In this document: piece by piece, positions 15,515 to 24,442 of the stretch
How the letters are laid out: each line of letters begins with the position of its first letter
Position numbering within the stretch: the stretch's first letter is position 1
Assembly: GCA_022562935.1 (NCBI GenBank)
Contig: JADFOI010000005.1
Location: 1-49,478 of the forward strand
Reading direction: 5' to 3'
DNA length: 49,478 nt
From: Acidobacteriota bacterium
GTDB lineage: Bacteria; Acidobacteriota; UBA6911; RPQK01; JADFOI01
Notes under the pieces: generated by a model
Seen by the model: only the letters and a program-made list of their open reading frames with translations
What the model was told of the DNA's origin: nothing
The model's database searches: none
Translations under genes and position numbers: made by a program

Positions 15515-17311
15515 ATGCCCCAAACAAAAACTCGTCGAATTTCTTCACAGTTCCTGATGGGCGGTTGGCTCATCTTGATCCTGAGTGCGCCCACCCTGTT
15601 GGGATCGACACCTCTGGATTTGGACTGCAACGCCTATATCGGTCCTGGCCAAATCGTTCACGGTTCGCCAGTCGGGCCCGAGACCTGCAGCGTTGTTGAG
15701 GAGCCGGAGTTTAGTAACGCTTACGGGTCAGGTTACCGGCGTCTCCAGATCGGGATCAGCGGAACCATCGCCGGCTACACGGTCATCGGGCGTCCGCGCC
15801 TGGAGATGCTGACCGACCTTCCCGAGTTCGCTTTTGCACAGCGGGGAAACCTGGGACCCTACTTCCACGGCATTGGGACCTACCACGCGGAAAAGGGCAG
15901 CGGTATCACGCTATTTCTTCCAAAGTCCGATCGGGACTGGAATGGCAAGCTCTTCGTATTGGTTCATGGCATGAGTTCCTATGGTTCTGTGGGCGAACTT
16001 CAGCCCAGAAAACCCAATCAGTACAACCCCTTGATGGGAGACAATTCCTTTGCCGGACTGATGATCGATAAGGGATATGCCGTCGCCTACACCAGTCGCC
16101 CGGCCGCTCGGCATGAAAACGGGGCCAGTGAGCAGGTCACCTTGGACGATGGAACCGTCCTGGAGGGGAAAAGCTTTGGTTATCATGCGGGCTTGATCCG
16201 AGATTGGACCGAAATCGCTGAAAACCTCATTCAAGGGGAACTGGGACGCAAACCCCATCGCACCTACTTCTATGGAAAATCAGCCGGTGCCAGTCTGGGA
16301 CGGCTCTTCAACTACGCTCCCGGAGCCAATTCCTTTGCCAATGGAGAGCGCATCTTTGACGGTCTGCTTTGTGATGACCCTGGCGGCGGCTGGTATATGC
16401 CCACCATCCACTTCAAGCGTGTGGAAGGCCCCTCCGGGCGATTCCACGTCGAAAGGGACGAGCAGGATCACCTGCACTTTGATGAAGCTCACCGCAATGC
16501 TTTTGCCGCACAGTTTGATGTAGTTCACCAGGCCTATGTGGGTGCAGACTTCGTGGCCGGAGATTATCTCTTCATGAAGCGGAAAAACGCACGACTGCTC
16601 AACCAAAAGGGCTTGGGCAAGAAGAGCCGAACCTATGAAATCGTGGGAATGAGCCACGCCGACGCCGGCAATGAGTGGCCTTCGGAACTCTGGAGCCAGA
16701 ATCTGGAATTGAGCGGAATCTTCGACGTCCTGATCGATGTTCTGGATGAATGGGTGGAACAGGGTATCGAGCCCGGTCCCACCCGATCCGATGATTACAA
16801 TCTGGGTGATATCGACAGGGACGGACAACTCGAGAATCCAGCCGTGTCCCTGCCGGAGATCGCCTGCCCCACCGGGGTCTATTATGAATTCCCCCCGGGT
16901 GTCTCGCGGCCCGGGAGGACCGGTTTTGCGCCCTATCTGGAGACCCCTCGGTTTCCCATCAATGCCGACACCACTCCCCTGCTGGCAGAAAAACGTATCC
17001 GATACGGTTTGGGCCTGCCCGACTTTGACGAGGAGTGGCTGGAACCCCTGGACAGCCGAGGCCGTCCCCTGGATATGAATCACAACCACGTTCGGGATAC
17101 CCGGGAAACGATTGAGCAGGCCTGGAAAAGGCGAGCCTCAGAAGGCCAAAAATATGGGATTCTCGGTCCCGATGAAAAGCTGACTCATGCCCGATATGTA
17201 AGCTGCGTGGCCCGGGTGGCCTCCGAACTTGCCGAGCAGAGACTGATCAGCGAAACGGCAATGGTTCACTACATTACAGAAGCCACCGAATCGCATATCG
17301 GAAGAGACTAG
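15515..17311 (+). CDS. Secreted alpha/beta hydrolase, paralogue of the 12445-14250 gene
   Basis: A 598-residue protein, start taken at ATG 15515 with AAGGAT upstream and a signal peptide (MPQTKTRRISSQFLMGGWLILILSAPTLLG). It aligns with the divergent paralogue over its whole length, e.g. 'GNLGPYFHGIGTY', 'NQYNPLMG', 'CPTGVYYEFPPGV'. The nucleophile elbow is GKSAGA instead of GHSAGA. A calcium-loop-like 'LGDIDRDGQLENPAVSLPE' is present, with Arg in place of Asn-Gly, so the EF-hand pattern is conserved in position. It has a short insertion (LLAEKRIRYGLGLP) compared with the paralogue. It follows the 2-hydroxyacid dehydrogenase by 66 nt and converges on the EamA gene. The duplication around a dehydrogenase suggests related ester substrates. 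Confidence 0.78.
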   Translation: MPQTKTRRISSQFLMGGWLILILSAPTLLGSTPLDLDCNAYIGPGQIVHGSPVGPETCSVVEEPEFSNAYGSGYRRLQIGISGTIAGYTVIGRPRLEMLTDLPEFAFAQRGNLGPYFHGIGTYHAEKGSGITLFLPKSDRDWNGKLFVLVHGMSSYGSVGELQPRKPNQYNPLMGDNSFAGLMIDKGYAVAYTSRPAARHENGASEQVTLDDGTVLEGKSFGYHAGLIRDWTEIAENLIQGELGRKPHRTYFYGKSAGASLGRLFNYAPGANSFANGERIFDGLLCDDPGGGWYMPTIHFKRVEGPSGRFHVERDEQDHLHFDEAHRNAFAAQFDVVHQAYVGADFVAGDYLFMKRKNARLLNQKGLGKKSRTYEIVGMSHADAGNEWPSELWSQNLELSGIFDVLIDVLDEWVEQGIEPGPTRSDDYNLGDIDRDGQLENPAVSLPEIACPTGVYYEFPPGVSRPGRTGFAPYLETPRFPINADTTPLLAEKRIRYGLGLPDFDEEWLEPLDSRGRPLDMNHNHVRDTRETIEQAWKRRASEGQKYGILGPDEKLTHARYVSCVARVASELAEQRLISETAMVHYITEATESHIGRD

Positions 17312-17352
17312 TGTCTCGTCCCATGAATACCCTGGCATGTGTGGCGGGACAC

Positions 17353-18270
17353 TTACGCCTGGCCCAGGACAACAAAGGTAATCCCCACAACCACCAGGAT
17401 GGCTCCCAGGAACATGCGAAGGGTCACCCGCTCCAATCGCTGCAAAAAAATGTGGGTAAAGGTCATGGCGATCAGAGGGTAGGTCGCCACAATCGGTGAA
17501 GCCAACATCACCGGTGCTCTGGCCAGAGCTGTATACATCAGGAAAATGCCGAAGGACGAGCAGACTCCCGCCAGAATCATCATGATCAGGGCCCATCGGG
17601 GTGCCCGCAGGTCCCTTTTGAGGTGAGGCACCGAGATCACCAGGAGAAACAGCATTCCGAAGAACAGAGTGTAAGTTGCCGTTACCGGAGCCGGGGCCGC
17701 TCGGGTGACGACGTGTCGAGCAATGGCATGGCCTGTTCCATAGGCGGCCGCCCCGGCTACCGCACAAAGGAGTCCTATAGCCACCCGCCTGGTCCCGCTG
17801 GGCTGCACCTCCTGGCTCTGCGTCAAAGGAAAGGCCCCTCGTTGACTCATCACCAGGGCCAACCCCGCGGCAACCGCCAGGGTCCCTAACACAATCGAAG
17901 AGGTGACCTGCTCCCCCAGGAAAAGAATGGCCAAAAGGGCGGCAAAAAGGGGACTGGTCCCGGAAATCGAGGTGGTCCGCGCCACACCCGCCAGGCGAAT
18001 TCCCGTGTAGTTCAAGAAGCGCCCTCCCGGAAATTGGATCAAACCTAGCAGGGCGAACCACAGAATAGAGGACCGGGTGACAGCAAACAGAGCCTGGGAA
18101 TCCATGCTCCAGGCGACCACGGAAATGATGACAAAACCTGCCGCCAGAGAGATAAAAGTGCCGGTACGCGAGCCCACCTGCTGCATACCCACACGAGCAA
18201 AGCAGGCTCCTGCTGCCCAGGATGTCGAGGCTAGTGCGGCAAAGAAGGCTCCTGAAAGTGGATCGGACAT
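17353..18270 (-). CDS. EamA/DMT-family transporter
   Basis: A 305-residue integral membrane protein with about ten hydrophobic segments arranged as two EamA repeats ('FFAALASTSWAAGACFARVGM' opening, 'TSISGTSPLFAALLAILFLGE' at the end of the first half, 'MLASPIVATYPLIAMTFTHIFLQRLE' in the second). I start at 18270 (MSDPLSGAFF), 44 nt after the stop of the molybdoenzyme large subunit, because the track's upstream extension overlaps that gene and is not hydrophobic. The family exports or imports small metabolites at the inner membrane; the direction and substrate are unknown. It probably belongs to the same transcript as the molybdoenzyme subunits. Confidence 0.85.
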   Translation of the reverse strand: MSDPLSGAFFAALASTSWAAGACFARVGMQQVGSRTGTFISLAAGFVIISVVAWSMDSQALFAVTRSSILWFALLGLIQFPGGRFLNYTGIRLAGVARTTSISGTSPLFAALLAILFLGEQVTSSIVLGTLAVAAGLALVMSQRGAFPLTQSQEVQPSGTRRVAIGLLCAVAGAAAYGTGHAIARHVVTRAAPAPVTATYTLFFGMLFLLVISVPHLKRDLRAPRWALIMMILAGVCSSFGIFLMYTALARAPVMLASPIVATYPLIAMTFTHIFLQRLERVTLRMFLGAILVVVGITFVVLGQA

Positions 18271-18313
18271 GGCAAAATCGGCCCTTCCACGTAGGCCGTC
18301 AGCGCCTTTGGAG

Positions 18314-20728
18314 TCACCGCTCTCCCTGATGGACCAGACGCCAGATGACTTCCGGGGAGAGAGGCAATTCCCTGATCTTGATGCCAAAGGGCTGCAAGGC
18401 ATCCTCAACGGCACTGGCGATGGCGGCCGGTGAGGGGATGGCGGCCCCTTCTCCAGCCGCCTTCTGGCCCAGAACGGAAAAGGGAGAGGGTACCGGAGCG
18501 TGTTCGATCTCGACCCTTGGCGTCTCACAGGCGGTTGGTTTTGAGTAGTCGGTCAGGGTCACAGTGAGCAACTGTCCGTCCGAATCGTAGACGAATCCCT
18601 CTCCAAGAGCCACCGAGATGCCATGGGCCACCGATCCATAGATCTGGCCATCCACCACGTCCGGGTTGATGATGGTGCCGTTGTCGCTAACGATAATGTA
18701 GCGCACCACTTTAACCCGACCCGTCTCCGTATCGATCTCCACCACAGCCCCGTGGGCCGCTGCGGAGAAGGTGAACTGAGCCCGCACTCGACCCTCTTTA
18801 TCGGGAACCATGAAGGGTTGAGCATGAGGGAACTTGTAGTAGTAAGTGGTCTGAAGACCCGCCTCCAGTCCCTCCGGTATCAACGACTGATTGCCATAGG
18901 CGATTTTACCCAACTCATTGAAGGTAAAGGTCTTATCGGGAGAACCTTGGATGGAGATGATGCCGTCATCGATGGTCAGTTTCTGGGGGGAGCTCTCCAG
19001 CAGGTGGGCCGAGAGCTGGAGGATTTTCTCCCGCAGCTTCAGAGAGGCACCGTGTACGGCCCCGATGTCGTAAAGATGAAAGTTGTTGCCCGTATTGGAT
19101 GAAGCAACCCCCCAGGGAGAAACTTCACTATCGAAGCGGGGAGCAACACTGATGTTGTCCGGTGAAAGACCGAGATTCTCCGCCACTACCTGGGCTGTGG
19201 TGGTTTCATGGAATTGACCACAGCTGGGTGCTCCCAGAAATACGGTCACACTTCCGTTTCTTTCCAACTTGATGGTGGCACCCTCGACTCCACCGGCCCC
19301 GGGCAGCTCCTTCACATCGGGAAAGATGGCCATATCCCTGGCCGCGTTTCTTCCCCCGGGTTCCAGCCCAATGACCAAGCCAACCCCCAGGTACTTCCCT
19401 TTCTCTCTTTTTTGCTTCAGCTCTTTGCGAAGCTTCTCATATTCCAGCTTTTTGACTGCTTTCTCCAGTAACTGGGTATAGTCACCGCTGTCGTAAACGT
19501 TTCCGTTGGGCGCCGTATAGGGAAATTCACTGGTCGGAACCAGGTTCTTTGAACGCACCTCAACCGGACTCATCCCCAGCTCCTGGGCTACTCGATCCAT
19601 CATGCGTTCCCAGATGAAACACATGCTTGGTTTGCCGATGCCTCGGTTAGGGACTACAGGACATTTGTTGGTCACCACGGAGCGGCCCTCGAGACGAAAG
19701 TTCTTGACCTTGTAGGTACTGAATAGATTATTCAGTTTGTTGGTGAAGTGAATGGTGAGGGTGCTGACGGATCCCCCAACATCATCCACCTCCTGGATCT
19801 TCAGACCTAAAACGGTTCCGTCCTTCTTGACGGCCGCCTCAATATCAAACTCCATCCCGCAGGACTGACCCGCAGCCATCATGTGTTCGGTGCGGTCCTC
19901 AATCCATTTAACGGGTCGCCCCGTCTTCACCGACATCAGACCTGTCAGTACGACATACTTACGAATCAGGTGGATCTTCTGCCCGAAGCCTCCCCCAATA
20001 TCGGGTAGGATCACCCGGACATCCTGCACGTCCAACGCTTCCCCAAGGGCATCATAGAGAACCTCCGGATTCTGCCCATTGCACCACAATGTCAACTTGC
20101 TGCTGGCATCGTCAAAAGAGGCCAAACAGGCCAGGGACTCCAAAGGCGTGGAACTGTAGCGATGAATTTTCAGTTTTTCCCGAACGATCTGATCGGCCGA
20201 TTGAAAAGCCTCATCCACATCCCCGTAAGACAAGGCACCCTTCCAGGCCACGTTGGAGTCCAGCTCGTCAAAAAGAAGGGGTGCGGCGGGTTCCATGGCT
20301 TCCCAAGGATCCACCACTGCCGGCAAAGGTTCGTACTCCACAGAGATGAGATCCAGCGCATCCTCGGCCACAGCGCGGCTGCGGGCGGCCACCATGGCCA
20401 CCGGCTCTCCTACATAACGGACCCGGTCCACGGCAGTGGCGTACTCGGGAATGGGCTTTTGCAGACCGGCTGAATATCGACCCGGCTTGAAGGGGCGCGA
20501 TGTCCGTTTCACCTCCTCGGAGGTGAGAACGGCAACAACTCCGGGGACCTCCAGGGCCGCCCGGGTTTCGATGTGACCCATCCGGGCATGAGCATAGGAG
20601 CTGCGAAGAACGACCGCATGCAGCATCCCGGGAAGACTCACGTCATCGACGAACTGTCCTCCTCCACTGACATGGCGCGGGGCCTCCTTGCTCCGAATCT
20701 TCTTCCCGATATATTGAGTCTCGGTCAT
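18314..20728 (-). CDS. Molybdopterin-binding large subunit, xanthine dehydrogenase/aldehyde oxidase family
   Basis: An 804-residue catalytic subunit that binds the molybdenum cofactor and hydroxylates aromatic heterocycles or aldehydes. I start at 20728 (MTETQYIGKKIRSKEAPRHVSGGGQFVDD): it overlaps the stop of the 2Fe-2S subunit by ATGA, and GGGGAG lies upstream. Family patterns include 'FVDDVSLPGMLHAVVLRSSYAHA', 'ILPDIGGGFGQK' and the C-terminal GEGAAIPSPAAIASAVEDAL with the base Glu. The active-site loop that reads AYRCSFR in CO dehydrogenase is here VPNRGIGKP, so this is not form I CO dehydrogenase. The substrate is open. The FAD subunit is not adjacent; the nearest candidate is at 8470-9363. 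Confidence 0.9.
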   Translation of the reverse strand: MTETQYIGKKIRSKEAPRHVSGGGQFVDDVSLPGMLHAVVLRSSYAHARMGHIETRAALEVPGVVAVLTSEEVKRTSRPFKPGRYSAGLQKPIPEYATAVDRVRYVGEPVAMVAARSRAVAEDALDLISVEYEPLPAVVDPWEAMEPAAPLLFDELDSNVAWKGALSYGDVDEAFQSADQIVREKLKIHRYSSTPLESLACLASFDDASSKLTLWCNGQNPEVLYDALGEALDVQDVRVILPDIGGGFGQKIHLIRKYVVLTGLMSVKTGRPVKWIEDRTEHMMAAGQSCGMEFDIEAAVKKDGTVLGLKIQEVDDVGGSVSTLTIHFTNKLNNLFSTYKVKNFRLEGRSVVTNKCPVVPNRGIGKPSMCFIWERMMDRVAQELGMSPVEVRSKNLVPTSEFPYTAPNGNVYDSGDYTQLLEKAVKKLEYEKLRKELKQKREKGKYLGVGLVIGLEPGGRNAARDMAIFPDVKELPGAGGVEGATIKLERNGSVTVFLGAPSCGQFHETTTAQVVAENLGLSPDNISVAPRFDSEVSPWGVASSNTGNNFHLYDIGAVHGASLKLREKILQLSAHLLESSPQKLTIDDGIISIQGSPDKTFTFNELGKIAYGNQSLIPEGLEAGLQTTYYYKFPHAQPFMVPDKEGRVRAQFTFSAAAHGAVVEIDTETGRVKVVRYIIVSDNGTIINPDVVDGQIYGSVAHGISVALGEGFVYDSDGQLLTVTLTDYSKPTACETPRVEIEHAPVPSPFSVLGQKAAGEGAAIPSPAAIASAVEDALQPFGIKIRELPLSPEVIWRLVHQGER

Positions 20729-21198
20729 ACTTTCTTGTACTCCCCTGCCGCCGCCTTCACCGCATCCACGATCTGGGTGTAGCCGGTACACATACACAGA
20801 TTGCCCGCCAGTCCTCGACGAATTTCCTCCTCGCTGGAATCGGGATTTCGGGTGAGCAGGGCATGAGCAGCCAGAAGCATTCCGGAGGTACAGTAGCCAC
20901 ACTGAAGAGCATAGTGCTTCACGAAGGCTTCCTGGATGGGACTCAACTCGCCATCCTGAGCCAACCCTTCCACGGTCGTGATCTCTTTACCATTGGCCTG
21001 GACGGCAAAAAGAAGACACGACTTGACCACTCGGCCGTCCAGAAGAATCGAGCAAGCACCGCATTCTCCCACCACACATCCCACATGGGTGCCGGTCAGC
21101 CCAATCGTTTCTCTTAAGAAGAAGGCAAGAAGCATCCGCGGCTCGGCTTCTTCTTCATAGGCCTGGCCGTTGATGCGCAGCTGGATCAGCTGTTTCAT
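20725..21198 (-). CDS. 2Fe-2S subunit of a molybdenum hydroxylase (CoxS-like)
   Basis: A 157-residue iron-sulfur subunit with all eight cluster ligands: plant-ferredoxin-type Cys41, 46, 49 and 61 (CVVGECGACS...SCL) and the second cluster Cys100, 103, 135 and 137 (QCGYCTSGM...LCMCTGY). It carries electrons from the molybdenum centre to FAD. It is translationally coupled to the large subunit by an ATGA overlap. It is divergent from the enol-lactonase-like gene at 21282, with 83 nt between the starts. Confidence 0.93.
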   Translation of the reverse strand: MKQLIQLRINGQAYEEEAEPRMLLAFFLRETIGLTGTHVGCVVGECGACSILLDGRVVKSCLLFAVQANGKEITTVEGLAQDGELSPIQEAFVKHYALQCGYCTSGMLLAAHALLTRNPDSSEEEIRRGLAGNLCMCTGYTQIVDAVKAAAGEYKKV

Positions 21199-21281
21199 AG
21201 CGCCAGAAGTTAGTCACATCCAGCACAATTGTCAATCATCGAAATCCATGGTACGGTCAAGACAAAGGAGATCGACTCACA

Positions 21282-22064
21282 GTGAAAGCACAAGTCAACG
21301 GCCTCACGTTGGACTATGAGATCACCGGTTCGGGTCGACTGATCGCCTTCGGCCATTCCTTGGGTATGAGTGGCAAAATCTTCGAGCCGATTCGGCCCGC
21401 TTTAGAGAATCATGGCCGGGTTCTCACCTGGGATGCTCGAGGGCATGGCAACTCGGAAAAACCTGCTACCGGCTGGACCGTTGAAGATTTAGCCGCTGAT
21501 CTGCGAGCTTTGATCGAGCATCTGGGGGAGGATCGAGCGGTCGTGGCCGGACTCTCCATGGGAGGAAACACCGCCATTGCCTATGCCGTTGCTTACCCCG
21601 ATAAACTGGACGGCTTGATCCTGGCGGACACCACTGCCTGGTATGGAGAAGACGCTCCCGAGGCATGGGAGAAAAGAGCCCATAACGCTGAAACCAAAGG
21701 AATGGAACCGGTTATTTCTTTCAATATGTCCCGCTGGTTCAGCGATAGCTTCCCGGATGAGCATCCGGATCGGGTGGAAATGGTGGTGGGGACACTGCTT
21801 GCCAATGACACCTCCTGTTACGCAGCTGCCGGTCGGGCTCTGGGCCAGTTCGACGCTCGAGAGGGACTGTCGCGCATTGACTGCCCCACCCTGATCCTGG
21901 TGGGCTCGGAAGATCCCGCCACACCCCCTGCCATGGCAGAATACCTGCACCAGAACATCGCTAACTCCGAGCTCCACGTGCTGCCAGGATTGAGACATAT
22001 GACCCCTGTTGAAGCGCCCGATCGGGTGGGCGAGCTGATGGGCGATTTCCTGGAAAAGCTGTAA
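21282..22064 (+). CDS. Alpha/beta hydrolase, 3-oxoadipate enol-lactonase-like
   Basis: A 260-residue cytoplasmic alpha/beta hydrolase starting with GTG, supported by AAAGGAG 11 nt upstream. The triad is visible: Ser92 in GLSMGGN, Asp in VGSEDPATPP and His in LRHMTPVEAP, and the oxyanion HSLGMSG follows strand 3. The overall shape (short cap, 'TWDARGHGNSEKP') is like PcaD/BphD-type lactonases and hydrolases that open or cleave ring-fission products. The specific substrate is not determinable. It is divergent from the molybdenum hydroxylase genes, so the two may share a regulatory region and a pathway. Confidence 0.83.
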   Translation: MKAQVNGLTLDYEITGSGRLIAFGHSLGMSGKIFEPIRPALENHGRVLTWDARGHGNSEKPATGWTVEDLAADLRALIEHLGEDRAVVAGLSMGGNTAIAYAVAYPDKLDGLILADTTAWYGEDAPEAWEKRAHNAETKGMEPVISFNMSRWFSDSFPDEHPDRVEMVVGTLLANDTSCYAAAGRALGQFDAREGLSRIDCPTLILVGSEDPATPPAMAEYLHQNIANSELHVLPGLRHMTPVEAPDRVGELMGDFLEKL

Positions 22065-22180
22065 TTCCCCCATCTGTTTTCCCACCTGATTGTCAGACTC
22101 CAGCCGTATTCTGAGTAGAGTACTTCCTTTTACAAGTCGTAAGTACACGGCGTAGTGCTGCGCCGGAGAGGCATCAAGTC

Positions 22181-23392
22181 ATGGATTTTACGACCATCAT
22201 CGTATTGGTATTGGGGATTATTGTTGCTCAGGCCCTGTTGCTCCTGCTTCTCAAGAACAAACTGCGTGAGCTTTTTCATTTTCTCGCCAACGAGGCCCTG
22301 GTCCGCAACAACCAGAATTTTGTGCAAATGGCCAACGCCACTCTGGAGAAGTTCCAGACCCAGGCCAAGGGAGAACTGGCTCTGAAGCAACAGGCCATCC
22401 AGGAGTTGGTAAACCCCCTGAAACAGGCCCTTGAAAAACATGAAAAGCAGGCCCTCGAAATGGAGAAGAAGCGCGAGCAGGCCTATGGAGGATTGCGCCA
22501 GTACCTGGAAGACGTGGTGCAGACCCAGAGTCAGCTGAGAAAGGAAACAGGCAATCTGACCAAGGCTTTGAGCTCTTCCCATGTCCGGGGGAAATGGGGA
22601 GAAATGAGTCTAAAACGGGTCGTGGAAATGGCCGGCCTGGTGGAACACTGTGACTTTAAGACTCAGCAAACGCTACCTGGAGAGGACTCTCGTCTCCGAC
22701 CCGATCTGATCGTCTATCTTCCCAACCAGCGTAAAATCGTGATCGACGCCAAGACGCCGCTCGATGCCTACCTGCAGGCTGTCGAAACGGAGGATGAGGA
22801 GAAGAGAAAGAGTCTGATGACCGATCACTCCCGGCACCTGGAGCGCCACATTACTCTATTGGGCAGCAAGGCTTATTGGGACCAGCTGGAAGGGAGCCCC
22901 GAGTTCGTGGTGCTCTACATTCCCCTGGAAAGTCTCTTCAGTGAGGCCCTTCGTCACAATCCCGACCTCCTGGAAAAAAGCATCCAGAAGAAGGTGATCC
23001 TGGCAACACCCACCACCTTGATGGCCCTGCTCAAAGCGGTCGACTACGGTTGGAAGCAGGAAAAAATGGGCCATAACGCCGAAGAAATCTCAGCTATGGG
23101 AAAGGAACTCTATGACCGGCTTTTCAAGCTGGCCGACCACTTTGCCCGCCTCGGAACCCATCTGGATCGAGCGGTTCAGTCCTATAACGAAACCGCCGGA
23201 TCGTTTGAGCAGCGCGTCTTCGTACAAGCCAGGCGCTTCAAGGAACTAGGGGTCCCCGCCAAAGACGACATCCCCGAGGTCACCTGGATCGATCGAACTT
23301 CCCGCCAGCTTCAGCGCAGCGAACTTGTGGCCAAGCCGGAGCTGGAAAAGGTGGAGGATGAGCTTAAAGAAGCAGACCCCCTGACCGCCTGA
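22181..23392 (+). CDS. rmuC: DNA recombination protein RmuC
   Basis: A 403-residue RmuC protein. An N-terminal membrane segment (IIVLVLGIIVAQALLLLLL) is followed by a long coiled coil (~40-120, ALKQQAIQELVNPLKQALEKHEKQ) and the RmuC nuclease-like domain (VRGKWGEMSLKRVVEMAGL; 'RPDLIVYLPNQRKIVIDAKTPLDAY', with the PD-(D/E)XK-like D-x-K core). RmuC limits inversions at short inverted repeats, which is notable given the inverted-repeat elements around it. GGAGAGG precedes the start. Just after the stop lie short heptamer-like words and a degenerate MITE end. Confidence 0.93.
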   Translation: MDFTTIIVLVLGIIVAQALLLLLLKNKLRELFHFLANEALVRNNQNFVQMANATLEKFQTQAKGELALKQQAIQELVNPLKQALEKHEKQALEMEKKREQAYGGLRQYLEDVVQTQSQLRKETGNLTKALSSSHVRGKWGEMSLKRVVEMAGLVEHCDFKTQQTLPGEDSRLRPDLIVYLPNQRKIVIDAKTPLDAYLQAVETEDEEKRKSLMTDHSRHLERHITLLGSKAYWDQLEGSPEFVVLYIPLESLFSEALRHNPDLLEKSIQKKVILATPTTLMALLKAVDYGWKQEKMGHNAEEISAMGKELYDRLFKLADHFARLGTHLDRAVQSYNETAGSFEQRVFVQARRFKELGVPAKDDIPEVTWIDRTSRQLQRSELVAKPELEKVEDELKEADPLTA

Positions 23393-23400
23393 CCCCCTGA

Positions 23401-23457
23401 CGGTAGACCACAGCCGCAGACCACAGACGAGTTTGCATAGGTTCTCATTGCGAAGCG
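23401..23457. repeat. Heptamer words plus a degenerate left end of the MITE-like family
   Basis: CGCAGAC and CACAGAC are words from the 6004-6073 array or close to it. Directly after them, TTTGCATAGGTTCTCATTGCGAAGCG (23432-23457) matches the left end of the 26121 element (TATGCATAGGTTCTTGTCACGAAGCG) with a few substitutions. The rest of the element is not recognisable here. Confidence 0.55.
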
Positions 23458-23546
23458 GGGTGGGGGAGTTCGGTGCCAGCCCCAAGAATTATCCTTTTAA
23501 TACAAGGGTTTACGCCAGAATTCTGGGCCTGTCCCCAGATGCGAGC

Positions 23547-24434
23547 TTACGCGCGCGGATGGTATCTTGCGTAAATCTTCTTGAGGCGCTCGCGGCTCAC
23601 GTGGGTGTAGATCTGTGTGGTTGAAATGTCGGCGTGGCCCAGCATCATCTGAACCGCTCGCAGATCGGCACCATGATCCAACAGGTGGGTGGCAAAACTG
23701 TGCCGCAGCATATGAGGACTGATCTTCTTTTCGATTCCAATTTTTCTTCCGTACTTCCTCACCAGCATCCAGAAGTACTGACGCGTCATTGAATGTCCCT
23801 GCTGGGTCACAAACAAAAATGGACTTGCCCGGCGCTTGCGCAAAAAGTGCTGCCGGGCCTCTTTCAGGTATTGCTGGATAAACCTCACCGCCGATCCCCC
23901 CAAGGGCACAATGCGTTCCTTAGACCCTTTACCGAATGTCCTCAGGCAACCCAACTCAAAATTGATCTCCTCCAAACGAATGCCCACCAGTTCGCTGACC
24001 CTCAACCCTGTCGCATAAAGCACTTCCAGCATGGCCCGGTCACGCAAGCCGTAGGATGTGCTCAGATCGGGCTGCTCAAGAAGCCGGTCGACCTCGTCTT
24101 CACTGAGATATTCGGGCAGGGTGCGCCAAACCTTGGGAGATTGTAGTGTTTCGGAGGGGTCTTCCTGAAGATAACCATCCAGCAGAAGAAACCGGAAAAA
24201 AGAATGCAGACTGGCGATCTTCCGCCTCACCGAGCGAGCAGACAATGTTCCATAGAGATGCTGGATGTAAGCGGCCAGCTCCTGCTTTTTGACTCCTGCC
24301 AGGGTCCATTTCCGAGAGCGGACGAAAGAAAGAAATTCGCCAAGATCCCTGCGGTAAGCCTCCACCGTGTTGGAGGCCAACCCTCTTTCCACCTGCAGAT
24401 AATTCAGATAATTTCGAAATGCCCTATCCTGCAT
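23547..24434 (-). CDS. xerD: Tyrosine recombinase XerC/XerD family
   Basis: A 295-residue site-specific recombinase with an N-terminal SAM-like core-binding domain (1-90) and catalytic domain. The catalytic set is complete: Arg145 (ATGLRVSELV), Lys near 169-172 (GKGSKER), His241-x-x-Arg244 (HMLRHSF), His267 (MLGHADIS) and Tyr276 (TQIYTHVS). The length and full conservation of the MLGHADISTTQIYTH block favour a chromosomal Xer that resolves dimers at dif, not a phage integrase. XerC and XerD cannot be separated confidently by eye. It starts 8 nt after the murJ stop, with AAGGGG inside the end of murJ, so translation is probably coupled. Confidence 0.88.
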   Translation of the reverse strand: MQDRAFRNYLNYLQVERGLASNTVEAYRRDLGEFLSFVRSRKWTLAGVKKQELAAYIQHLYGTLSARSVRRKIASLHSFFRFLLLDGYLQEDPSETLQSPKVWRTLPEYLSEDEVDRLLEQPDLSTSYGLRDRAMLEVLYATGLRVSELVGIRLEEINFELGCLRTFGKGSKERIVPLGGSAVRFIQQYLKEARQHFLRKRRASPFLFVTQQGHSMTRQYFWMLVRKYGRKIGIEKKISPHMLRHSFATHLLDHGADLRAVQMMLGHADISTTQIYTHVSRERLKKIYARYHPRA

Positions 24435-24442
24435 AGTCCCGG

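Noticed and set aside
17311-17499. Small plus-strand ORF after the second hydrolase
   Set aside because: Lies mostly antisense to the EamA 3' end with no supporting features.
18271-18528. N-terminal extension of the EamA transporter
   Set aside because: It overlaps the molybdoenzyme large-subunit gene and is not hydrophobic.
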